This document shows, one piece after another, positions 7,184-13,620 of a DNA stretch of 16,182 nucleotides (position 1 is the stretch's first letter; each line of letters opens with the position of its first letter). Below the pieces are notes generated by a model. That model worked only from the letters and a program-made list of their open reading frames with translations, did not search any database and had not been told where the DNA came from. The stretch lies in NCBI GenBank assembly GCA_036511155.1, contig DATCCR010000154.1, positions 1 to 16,182 on the forward strand. Direction: 5' to 3'. This DNA is from Bog-756 sp036511155. GTDB taxonomy: Bacteria > Actinomycetota > Acidimicrobiia > Acidimicrobiales > RAAP-2. A program made the translations under genes and the position numbers.

Positions 7184-8079
7184 CAGGCCACCCCCACCCG
7201 GTCACCGGACGGGCCGTCGACCGGTCCCCCGGCGACCGACCCACCGTTGGCGGGCGCCGCGCCCTCGGACTGGCGCTCGGCCAGCGCCAGGTCGAGTTCG
7301 TTGGCACCCAGCCAGTCCTCGAGGACGCCGATCCGGTAGCGGACGAGCAGCATCCACACGAAGGCCAGGGTCAGGGCCACGAACCCGAGCAGGAGGGTCC
7401 AGGCCATCGACCCGTGGATCTGGGGCGACAGGTTGGCGTTCAGCACGGTGGCCCCCTGGTGCAGTGTGTTCCACCAGTTGACCGAGAAGTGGATGATCGG
7501 GATGTCGACCGCGGCGAACAGGGCCACGAAGGCGCTTCGGCGGGCCCGGACCTCTGGCTCGGCCGGCACCCGACGGAGCGCCAGGTAGCCGAGGAAGAGG
7601 ACGAGCAGCACCGCGGTGCTGGTCAGCCGGGCATCCCACGCCCACCACACACCCCACGTCGGCCTGCCCCAGATGGAGCCCGACACCAGGGTGCAGACGT
7701 TGAAGACCACGCCGACCTCGACGGCGGCGGCGGCCAGGCGGTCCCAGAGCAGCGAGCGGGTCCGCGGCCACAGGTAGAGGAGGCTCGAGACCGCGGCCAG
7801 GCCGAACGCCAGGTACAGGGCGACCCAGGCCACGCCCGGGTGGATGTAGACGAGCCGCACCAGGTCGCCCTGGACCTTGTCCGGCGGGGTCACCCAGATG
7901 CCGAGCCACACGGTGGCCACGGTGCCGAGCAGGGCCAGCAGGCCGATCGTCCGCTCGACCGCCTTGGAGCGGGACGACTGGGCGGGCGCCGGGGTCACCC
8001 GGGTGTTCGACACCGGGGCGGCGGCCGGATGGGTCCCCGCCGACTCGGCCACGGTGGTGGTGGTCACGTCGTCGCTCAT
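7183..8079 (-). CDS. ccmC: Heme transporter/heme-handling protein CcmC
   Basis: Six-segment membrane protein of 298 residues. The first 40 residues are a Thr/Ala/Pro-rich cytosolic extension; standard CcmC begins near VERTIGLLALLG. The WWD domain is GRPTWGVWWAWDARLTS (138-154), flanked by the two conserved heme-ligand histidines, H80 in VYIHPGVAW and H197 in DIPIIHFSVNWWN. CcmC attaches heme to the histidine of CcmE. ATG 8079 overlaps the ccmB stop in ATGA and has an AGGAGA ribosome-binding site (complement of 8084-8089) a few bases upstream, which settles the start. A hydrophilic tail (about 265-298) extends beyond the last membrane segment. Confidence 0.93.
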   Translation of the reverse strand: MSDDVTTTTVAESAGTHPAAAPVSNTRVTPAPAQSSRSKAVERTIGLLALLGTVATVWLGIWVTPPDKVQGDLVRLVYIHPGVAWVALYLAFGLAAVSSLLYLWPRTRSLLWDRLAAAAVEVGVVFNVCTLVSGSIWGRPTWGVWWAWDARLTSTAVLLVLFLGYLALRRVPAEPEVRARRSAFVALFAAVDIPIIHFSVNWWNTLHQGATVLNANLSPQIHGSMAWTLLLGFVALTLAFVWMLLVRYRIGVLEDWLGANELDLALAERQSEGAAPANGGSVAGGPVDGPSGDRVGVA

Positions 8080-8747
8080 GCCGTCTCCTGGATGGGGCCG
8101 AAGAGGACCACGCCGATGGCCACGTAGACGGCGTCGAAGACGACCAGGAGCCGCAGCCACTGCATGCCGGAGGCCGGGGTCCCGCCGGCCATGGCGGCCT
8201 GCCAGATCCGGGTGCCGGCCAGCAGCACCGGAGCCACGATGGGCAGGAGGAGGAACGGGAGAAGCGTCTCGCGGACCCGCAGTCCCGAGGACAGGGCGCC
8301 GTACAGGGTGCCGGTGGCGGCCAGGCCGACGGTGCCGAGCAGGCAGGAGGCCACGATCATCCACGGCACCTCGATCCAGGCCCCGTACAGGAGGACCACA
8401 CCGACGGTCAGGAGCAGCTCGAGGACGACCAGCTGGGCGGCCACGGCCACGGCCTTGCCCAGGTAAAGCCCGGCCGGGTCGATGCCCGACAGACGCAGCC
8501 CGTCGCGGGCGCCGTCGGACGACTCCACCGACACGCTGCGCTGGATGGCCAGCACCGTGCAGAACAGGACGGCCACCCAGAAGAGGCCGGGGGCGCCCTT
8601 GGCCATCACCTGGCGGTCCGGACCGAGGGCGAAGGCGAACAGGACGAGGGCCACGACTCCGAACGGGGCGACCTGGGACAGCGCCACCCGCGAGCGTCCC
8701 TCGATCCGGAGATCCTTGCCGGCCACCAGTGCGGCGTCACGCCACAT
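8076..8747 (-). CDS. ccmB: Heme exporter membrane subunit CcmB
   Basis: Polytopic membrane protein of 223 residues with six predicted hydrophobic segments. It is the permease partner of the ATPase CcmA, needed for release of holo-CcmE. The start MWRDAALVAGKDLRIEGRSR is the standard opening of the family (a K-D-L-R-x-E-x-R-S-R segment), so ATG 8747 is preferred over in-frame starts up to 45 nt further upstream. It overlaps the end of ccmA by 11 nt. Typical family stretches seen are AIQRSVSVESSDGARDGL, SGIDPAGLYLGK and ETLLPFLLLPIVAPVLLAG. Its stop overlaps ccmC in ATGA. Confidence 0.92.
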   Translation of the reverse strand: MWRDAALVAGKDLRIEGRSRVALSQVAPFGVVALVLFAFALGPDRQVMAKGAPGLFWVAVLFCTVLAIQRSVSVESSDGARDGLRLSGIDPAGLYLGKAVAVAAQLVVLELLLTVGVVLLYGAWIEVPWMIVASCLLGTVGLAATGTLYGALSSGLRVRETLLPFLLLPIVAPVLLAGTRIWQAAMAGGTPASGMQWLRLLVVFDAVYVAIGVVLFGPIQETA

Positions 8748-9507
8748 GGGCCACCCGCCCCTCCAACGGTGCGGTACCCGGCATGCCGTCACCCGGCACG
8801 TCGGGAGTCACCGACGGGACACTCCCGCCGAATGCGGGGGTGAGGGATCGCTCAGCCGTGACCCGGCCACCGGTCACCGTGACGGCGCGGGAGGCCAGGT
8901 CCTCGACCGGGCCCGACTCGTGGCTGGCGATGATCACCGTGACCCCGGAGGCGGCCGCCTCGACGACAGCCAGGTCGAGCAGGACCCGGGCGGCGGTGTC
9001 CAGGCCGGCGTGGGGCTCGTCGAGCAGCCACAGCTCCGGCCATCGGGCGGTCAGGACGGCGAGGGCCACCCGGCGGCGCTGGCCGGCCGAGAGCTTGCCG
9101 GCCGAGGTCTTGGCCAGGCGGCCGACCAGGCCCCAGCGCTCACATGCCGGCTCGATCCGGGAGACGTCGCCCCCGGCGGCCCGGACGGCGAACCGAACGT
9201 TCTCCCGCACGGTGAGGTCGTCGTAGAGGTGGGAGGAGTGGGACAGCAGGCCCACCCGGCGCCGGACCGCGGTGCGGTTGCGGGACGGGTCGAGGCCGAG
9301 CACGGACAGGCGGCCGGAAGCGAGGGGCACCAGGCCGGCGCACACCCGCAGCAGGCTGGTCTTGCCGGCCCCGTTCGGGCCCTCCACCAGGACCGTCTCC
9401 CCCACGGCCACCTCGAGGTCGACCCCGGCCAGGAGCGGGAACCGACCCGAGAGCGCGACCGCGTCGCGAAGGGAGACTGCAGAGGAGGGGAGAGCTGCGG
9501 GGGCCAT
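8737..9507 (-). CDS. ccmA: Heme exporter ATP-binding subunit CcmA
   Basis: Cytosolic ABC ATPase of 256 residues. Walker A is GPNGAGKTS (43-51), the signature is LSAGQRRRVALA (139-150), Walker B is LWLLDEP (159-165), the D-loop is AGLD and the switch histidine is H196 in ASHE. With CcmB it powers release of heme-loaded CcmE from CcmC/D. A C-terminal tail of about 40 residues (LTPAFGGSVPSVTPDVPGDG onward) extends past the ABC core. ATG 9507 is the first codon of the ccm operon proper, with an 85-nt gap to ccdA, so ccm may have its own promoter or be read from ccdA. Confidence 0.92.
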   Translation of the reverse strand: MAPAALPSSAVSLRDAVALSGRFPLLAGVDLEVAVGETVLVEGPNGAGKTSLLRVCAGLVPLASGRLSVLGLDPSRNRTAVRRRVGLLSHSSHLYDDLTVRENVRFAVRAAGGDVSRIEPACERWGLVGRLAKTSAGKLSAGQRRRVALAVLTARWPELWLLDEPHAGLDTAARVLLDLAVVEAAASGVTVIIASHESGPVEDLASRAVTVTGGRVTAERSLTPAFGGSVPSVTPDVPGDGMPGTAPLEGRVAHVA

Positions 9508-9519
9508 GGGCTGCCGTCA

Positions 9520-9525
9520 ATGCTA
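9520..9525 (-). promoter_or_regulatory. Weak -10 candidate (TAGCAT) upstream of ccmA
   Basis: On the minus strand TAGCAT ends 12 nt before the ccmA ATG, so a transcript from it would have a leader of only about 5 nt. No clear -35 box is seen. It would allow ccm transcription independent of ccdA. This is a pattern match only. Confidence 0.25.
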
Positions 9526-9548
9526 CGGGGGCGGGCAGCCGGTAGCCA

Positions 9549-9591
9549 GACGGGGGGATCGGCCCCGTCCGGGGCCCCGCCCGTAGCGGGC
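9549..9591 (-). terminator. Overlapping GC-rich hairpins between ccdA and ccmA
   Basis: Three inverted repeats are packed into 43 nt just after the ccdA stop: GACGGGG/CCCCGTC (9549-9555 with 9563-9569), GGCCCC/GGGGCC (9561-9566 with 9571-9576) and GCCCG/CGGGC (9579-9583 with 9587-9591). The first two share bases and exclude each other. No T-run follows on the minus strand. They may partly terminate ccdA transcripts or regulate read-through into ccmA. Confidence 0.4.
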
Positions 9592-9592
9592 C

Positions 9593-10516
9593 TCAGCTGT
9601 TCGAGAGCCGGTCCAGGTGGAGGTCATGGAGCCAGCCCGAGATGTGGGCCGACACCACGGGGACGTTGTGGGTGAGCAGCAGGAGACCGAAAGCGATCAG
9701 GATCGCTCCGCCCACCAGGTCGACGATGCGCAGGCGGCCCTTCACCCGGGCCAGCAGGTCGGTCATCCGGCCGAAGGCCAGGCCGCTGAGCAGGAACGGG
9801 ACACCGAGGCCGAGGGAGTAGGCCAGCAGTAAGGCGATACCCCCGGTGGGCGAACCCCTGCTGCCGGCCGCCAGGGCCAGGACGCTCCCGAGCACCGGTC
9901 CGATGCACGGTGTCCAGGCGAAGGCGAATGCCATACCCATGACCGGCGGTGCCCAGGCGCCGAGCGCCGAGGGCCGGACGACGAACCGCTTCTCCCCGGC
10001 CAGGGCCATGGGCAGCCTGACACCCGCGGCCGTGGCCACCAGCACGGCCCCGAAGAGCACGATGAGGACGCCCGAGACCACCTCGAGGGGCTGCTGGTGG
10101 GTGAGGAACAGGCGGCCGATCGACGAGGCCGTGGCTCCCAGGATGGTGAACACCACGGTGAACCCAGCGATGAAGGCCAGTATGCCCCTGAGCAGTCGGC
10201 TGCGGTGGCGCCTCAGCTCCTCGGGCCCGGGGCCCGGAGGCGCCATGAAGGCCCCGTCCATCGCCACGGCCGCGCCGGACGCCACGGTCGGATCCGACGT
10301 CGGCCCGCCGCCACCCACCGCCACGGGGATCGGCACGGGCGCCGCGACGGGATCGTTGCCGAGGGCCGAGAGTTCGGCGGCCGTCAGACCGGAGACCATC
10401 GAGAGGTAGGCCGGCACCAGGGGCAGGACGCAGGGCGAGAGGAACGACAGCATCCCGGCGCCGAAGGCGACCAGGAGACCGAGCGGGTCGGCGTGGAGTA
10501 CGACCTGGCCGGTCAT
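9593..10516 (-). CDS. ccdA: CcdA-family thiol:disulfide electron transporter
   Basis: Integral membrane protein of 307 residues that moves electrons from cytosolic thioredoxin to extracytoplasmic thiol reductases such as CcmG. The paired active cysteines are in SFLSPCVLPLVPAYLS (C29) and AFAWTPCIGPVLGS (C204), both in the proline-flanked context of the CcdA/DsbD core. Six or so membrane segments are visible. Unusual is a Gly/Pro/Ala-rich insert of about 55 residues between the first and second membrane segments (about 48-103), making this longer than the roughly 230-250 residue standard CcdA. ATG 10516 is preferred over TTG 10522. It begins 9 nt after the upstream dehydratase stop, so it is probably co-transcribed with that gene, and it precedes ccmA by 85 nt, forming one functional set with the ccm genes. 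Confidence 0.88.
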   Translation of the reverse strand: MTGQVVLHADPLGLLVAFGAGMLSFLSPCVLPLVPAYLSMVSGLTAAELSALGNDPVAAPVPIPVAVGGGGPTSDPTVASGAAVAMDGAFMAPPGPGPEELRRHRSRLLRGILAFIAGFTVVFTILGATASSIGRLFLTHQQPLEVVSGVLIVLFGAVLVATAAGVRLPMALAGEKRFVVRPSALGAWAPPVMGMAFAFAWTPCIGPVLGSVLALAAGSRGSPTGGIALLLAYSLGLGVPFLLSGLAFGRMTDLLARVKGRLRIVDLVGGAILIAFGLLLLTHNVPVVSAHISGWLHDLHLDRLSNS

Positions 10517-10525
10517 GGCCAACCG

Positions 10526-11497
10526 CTAGGCCTGCTGGCTCTTCACCAGGGCCAGGTCGGCCTCGACCATCATCTGCACCAGTTGCGGGAAGTCGACGTC
10601 ACGGTGCCAGCCGAGGGTCTTCTCGGCCTTGGCCGGGTCGCCGATGAGCAGGTCCACCTCGGCCGGGCGGAGGAAGCGCTCGTCGATGACCACGTACTTC
10701 TCCCAGTCGAGATCGGCGGCGGCGAAGGACAGCTCGACGAGCTCCTTGACCGAGTGCGTCTCGCCGGTGGCCACCACGTAGTCGTCCGGGTGGTCCTGCT
10801 GGAGCATCAGCCACATGGCCCGGACGTAGTCGCGGGCGAAGCCCCAGTCGCGTTCGGCGTCGAGGTTGCCCAGGGCCAGGTTCTTGTCGATGCCGGCGGC
10901 GATGCGGGCCACGCCGTGGGTCACCTTGCGGGTCACGAACTCGAGACCGCGGCGGGGCGACTCGTGGTTGAACAGGATGCCCGAGCTCGCATGGAGGTCG
11001 TAGCTCTCGCGGTAGTTGACGGTGATCCAGTGGCCGTAGACCTTGGCGACGCCGTAGGGGCTGCGGGGGTAGAAGGGGGTGGTCTCCACCTGGGGGACCT
11101 CCTGGACCTTTCCGAACATCTCCGACGAGCTGGCCTGGTAGAAGCGGATCTCGGGGTCGACGGTGCGGAGGGCGTCGAGCACCCGGGTGACGCCGAGGGC
11201 GGTGGTCTCACCGGTCAACACCGGCTGGTTCCACGAGGTCTGCACGAAGGACTGGGCGGCCAGGTTGTAGACCTCGTGCGGCCGGATCTCCTTCAGGATG
11301 TTGATCATCGACACCTCGTCGAGGAGGTCGCCGGCAACCAGGTTGATGCGGTCCTGGATGTGGGCGATCCGCTCGAAGTTGATGGTGCTCGAGCGTCGGA
11401 CCATGCCGCTGACCTCGTAGCCCTCGTCGAGCAGGAGTTCCGCCAGATAGGAGCCGTCCTGACCGGTGACGCCGGTGATCAGTGCTCGTTTCGCCAT
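10526..11497 (-). CDS. gmd: GDP-mannose 4,6-dehydratase
   Basis: Cytosolic extended short-chain dehydrogenase of 323 residues converting GDP-D-mannose to GDP-4-keto-6-deoxy-D-mannose, precursor of fucose, rhamnose or related deoxysugars in surface glycans. NADP is bound at ITGVTGQDGSYLAELLL (7-23), and RRSST (34-38) matches the cofactor-discriminating loop of GMD. The catalytic set is S124 and E126 in ASSSEMFGK and Y148/K152 in YPRSPYGVAK. NHESPRRG and ERDWGFARDYVRAMW are family hallmarks. ATG 11497 has a GAGGAG ribosome-binding site (complement of 11508-11513) 10 nt upstream. The gene lies 47 nt after the hydratase-like gene and 9 nt before ccdA. No GDP-fucose synthase or reductase partner is nearby; a GT-B glycosyltransferase is divergent about 1 kb away. 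Confidence 0.94.
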   Translation of the reverse strand: MAKRALITGVTGQDGSYLAELLLDEGYEVSGMVRRSSTINFERIAHIQDRINLVAGDLLDEVSMINILKEIRPHEVYNLAAQSFVQTSWNQPVLTGETTALGVTRVLDALRTVDPEIRFYQASSSEMFGKVQEVPQVETTPFYPRSPYGVAKVYGHWITVNYRESYDLHASSGILFNHESPRRGLEFVTRKVTHGVARIAAGIDKNLALGNLDAERDWGFARDYVRAMWLMLQQDHPDDYVVATGETHSVKELVELSFAAADLDWEKYVVIDERFLRPAEVDLLIGDPAKAEKTLGWHRDVDFPQLVQMMVEADLALVKSQQA

Positions 11498-11544
11498 GCT
11501 GTGGGTGCTCCTCAAGGGTCTGGTGTGCGTGTACTGGTGTCTGG

Positions 11545-12390
11545 TCAGGCCGTGCCGTCGCCTGTCGCCACTTGCCACGACGGGGGGCGCTTTTCAACGA
11601 ACGCGGTGATCCCCTCCCGGGCCTCGGCCGTCTGACTGGTGACCGTCAGCATGGCGTGGAGGTAGGGCAGGGCCTCGGAGGCCGCTGAGTCGATGACAGC
11701 GTAGAACGAATCGCGGCCCAGCTTGGTAACACCGGGGGGCTTGGAGGCCAGGACGGCGGCCAGGTCGGCCACGGCGGCGTCGAGCTCGGCGTCGGGCACC
11801 ACCCGGGTGACGAAGCCGATGCGGTCGGCCTCCTCGGCGCCCACCACCCGGCTGGTCAGCATGAGCTCCAGGGCCTTCTTCGGGGGCATGGAGCGCAGCA
11901 GCGAGACGGTCACCATGTAGGGCCACAGTCCCACGTTGAGCTCAGGGGCGCCGAACCGGGCGCTGTCGGAGGCGATGACCATGTCGCAGGCCAGGGCGAG
12001 TCCGAAGCCGCCAGCCATGGCCCAGCCCTGCACCCGGGCGATGGTGGGCTTGCCGAGCGCCCACATCTCCTCGAACAGCTGGGCCAGCCATCCCCGGGCG
12101 AGGTGGTGGTCGAAGTACTCGTCCGAGGTGCCGCCGGGGTCCTTCGGCACCATGCCCGACAGATCGGCACCGGCGCAGAAGGCCTGGTCACCGGCCCCGG
12201 CCAGGACCACCACCCGCACCGCAGGGTCGACCTTGGCCGACGCCAGCTCGCGGCGCAGGCCGGCGATGACGTCCCAGGTCATGGCGTTGCGGCGCTCGGG
12301 TCGGTTGATGGTCAGGGTGAGGATCGGGCCGTCGCGCACGGCCAGCAGGTCGTCGGTGGTCTCGGTGCTGGTGGTGGCGTCGTCGGGCAC
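11545..12390 (-). CDS. Enoyl-CoA hydratase/isomerase family protein
   Basis: Cytosolic crotonase-fold protein of 281 residues. The start of the crotonase core is ILTLTINRPERRNAMTWD (23-40). The first oxyanion-hole strand is GDQAFCAGADLSGM (67-80), and the second element is RVQGWAMAGGFGLALACD (119-136). The position of the first catalytic Glu of rat hydratase (in its GGGxE motif) is Gly130 here, while the second is kept as E150 in FGAPELNVGLWP. Single-Glu crotonases include isomerases and some hydratases with altered chemistry, so the exact reaction is open. GTG 12390 is the start because a TACCGT -10 box lies 6 nt upstream, giving a leaderless transcript; the open frame upstream of it has no conserved sequence. 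It is divergent from the glycosyltransferase gene. Confidence 0.86.
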   Translation of the reverse strand: MPDDATTSTETTDDLLAVRDGPILTLTINRPERRNAMTWDVIAGLRRELASAKVDPAVRVVVLAGAGDQAFCAGADLSGMVPKDPGGTSDEYFDHHLARGWLAQLFEEMWALGKPTIARVQGWAMAGGFGLALACDMVIASDSARFGAPELNVGLWPYMVTVSLLRSMPPKKALELMLTSRVVGAEEADRIGFVTRVVPDAELDAAVADLAAVLASKPPGVTKLGRDSFYAVIDSAASEALPYLHAMLTVTSQTAEAREGITAFVEKRPPSWQVATGDGTA

Positions 12391-12396
12391 GCCCCG

Positions 12397-12402
12397 ACGG
12401 TA
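12397..12402 (-). promoter_or_regulatory. -10 box (TACCGT) of a probable leaderless promoter for the hydratase-like gene
   Basis: On the minus strand TACCGT is followed by 6 nt and GTG 12390. The spacing places the transcription start at the start codon. No clear -35 hexamer is seen. It is the same signature as at 1470, 12445, 13608 and 14592. Confidence 0.5.
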
Positions 12403-12444
12403 CCCCGAGTGGCACCCGGCGGTCGCTCCGCGGGTCGCCGCCGC

Positions 12445-12450
12445 TACGGT
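12445..12450 (+). promoter_or_regulatory. -10 box (TACGGT) of a probable leaderless promoter for the glycosyltransferase gene
   Basis: TACGGT is followed by 6 nt (GACGCC) and then ATC at 12457, where the glycosyltransferase sequence becomes protein-like. The -10 boxes of the two divergent genes are about 42 nt apart, so their upstream parts overlap. Confidence 0.45.
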
Positions 12451-12456
12451 GACGCC

Positions 12457-13536
12457 ATCGCCACGGTCGCCCTCCTCTCCTTCCGCCTGGGCGGCTCCGA
12501 CGGCGTGGCCATCGAGGCCGCCAAGTGGCAGCGCGCCCTGGGGGAACTCGGCTTCGCCACCTACACGGTGGCCGGTAGCCGCCCCGTCGACGAGACGGTG
12601 CCGGGCCTGGCCATCGACGCCGACGAAGTGCCGACCCGCCGCCAGATCGACGCCGCACTGTCCCGCGCCGACCTGGTGGTGGTCGAGAACCTGCTCTCCC
12701 TGCCACTCAACCAGCCGGCCTGGGATGTGGTGGCCGCCGCGCTGGCCGGCCGACCCGCCATCCTCCACCACCATGACCTGCCCTGGCAGCGTCCCCAGTT
12801 CCTCGACCGCCCGGGTCCTCCGGAGGACCCCCGGTGGCGCCACGTCACCATCAACGAGCTCAGCCGACGGGAGCTGATGCGTCGGGGCATAGGTGCCCGG
12901 ACCATCTACAACTCGTTCGCCGTGCCCGCGCCCGGCACGGCGCCGGACGGTCCCTTCCCGTTCCGCTCCCGTGCGGGCGAAGCGGTCCGCGACGCCCTCG
13001 GCATCGACCCCGATGACCGGCTGGTCCTCCAGCCCACCCGTGCCCTGGCCCGGAAGAACGTGGGTGCAGCGCTGACGTCGGCCACCAGCCTGGATGCCAC
13101 CTACTGGCTGCTCGGGCCGGCCGAGGACGGCTACGGACCCGAGCTCGAGCGCCTCCTGGCAGCAGCTCCGTGCCCCGTCGTTCGGGGCATCCCCGACCTC
13201 ACCGACGGGACGGGTCCGGGCGGGACCATGCACATCGACGATGCCTACCAGGCCTGCGACGTGGTGGCCCTGCCCTCCATCTGGGAGGGGTTCGGTAACC
13301 CGAGCCTCGAGTCGGTCACCCACCGGCGGCCCCTGGTCATCGGCCCCTATCCGGTGGCCGACGAGCTGGCCGCCTTCGGCTTCGAGTGGTTCCCGCTCGA
13401 CGCCATGGCCAAGCTCGACACCTGGCTCACCACGCCCGACCCGGACCTGCTGGAGCGGAACCTGGCGGTGGCCCGGGACCACTTCTCCCTCGACGACCTG
13501 GCCGACCGGATCGGGGCGGTCCTGCCCCCGATCTGA
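12457..13536 (+). CDS. GT-B fold glycosyltransferase (GT1/GT4-like), probable ATC start
   Basis: Protein of 359 residues with the two-domain GT-B layout. The N-terminal Rossmann strand is ATVALLSFRLGGSDGVAIE; AILHHHDLPWQRPQF and TINELSRRELMRRGI follow; LVLQPTRALARKNVGAAL opens the C-terminal domain; and PSIWEGFGNPSLESV is the donor-sugar-binding E-x7-E motif of GT4 enzymes. It would transfer a sugar from a nucleotide donor, probably in the cytosol onto a glycan or lipid; acceptor and donor are unknown. No ATG, GTG or TTG lies between the -10 box and the first beta strand. The nearest canonical in-frame codon upstream is GTG 12409, which would add 16 residues of arginine/glycine-rich sequence encoded by the promoter itself, while GTG 12505 would delete the first beta strand. 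The promoter spacing therefore favours ATC 12457. A possible donor link is the GDP-sugar enzyme Gmd on the opposite strand. Confidence 0.8.
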   Translation: MATVALLSFRLGGSDGVAIEAAKWQRALGELGFATYTVAGSRPVDETVPGLAIDADEVPTRRQIDAALSRADLVVVENLLSLPLNQPAWDVVAAALAGRPAILHHHDLPWQRPQFLDRPGPPEDPRWRHVTINELSRRELMRRGIGARTIYNSFAVPAPGTAPDGPFPFRSRAGEAVRDALGIDPDDRLVLQPTRALARKNVGAALTSATSLDATYWLLGPAEDGYGPELERLLAAAPCPVVRGIPDLTDGTGPGGTMHIDDAYQACDVVALPSIWEGFGNPSLESVTHRRPLVIGPYPVADELAAFGFEWFPLDAMAKLDTWLTTPDPDLLERNLAVARDHFSLDDLADRIGAVLPPI

Positions 13537-13563
13537 GGCACCGTCCTCCTCTCCTTGCCGGGG

Positions 13564-13603
13564 CCGAGCCGGAAACCCCAGGACACGGCGGGTTTCGGCT
13601 CGG
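13564..13603. promoter_or_regulatory. 14-bp inverted repeat over the TetR gene promoter (candidate operator or terminator)
   Basis: Left arm CCGAGCC plus GAAACCC (13564-13570, 13572-13578, one unpaired G at 13571) pairs perfectly with GGGTTTC plus GGCTCGG (13590-13603) around an 11-nt loop. The right arm ends 4 nt before the -10 box of the TetR gene and covers the expected -35/spacer region, where an autorepressor would bind. It also lies 27 nt after the glycosyltransferase stop, so it may fold as an RNA terminator, although no T-run follows. Confidence 0.55.
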
Positions 13604-13607
13604 GGAC

Positions 13608-13613
13608 TACCAT
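13608..13613 (+). promoter_or_regulatory. -10 box (TACCAT) of a probable leaderless promoter for the TetR gene
   Basis: TACCAT is followed by 7 nt and ATG 13621. The upstream in-frame ATG at 13612 lies within this box, so the second ATG is the likely start. Confidence 0.5.
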
Positions 13614-13620
13614 GACCGCC

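Noticed and set aside
10097..11635. A 512-codon plus-strand open frame opposite gmd and ccdA
   Set aside because: Its composition (His/Gly/Val/Asp-rich without motifs) is the antisense shadow expected in GC-rich DNA; gmd and ccdA carry clear catalytic motifs.
12409..12456. GTG 12409 as the glycosyltransferase start
   Set aside because: It would translate the -10 box and add arginine/glycine-rich residues before the first beta strand; still the fallback if ATC initiation is disproved.
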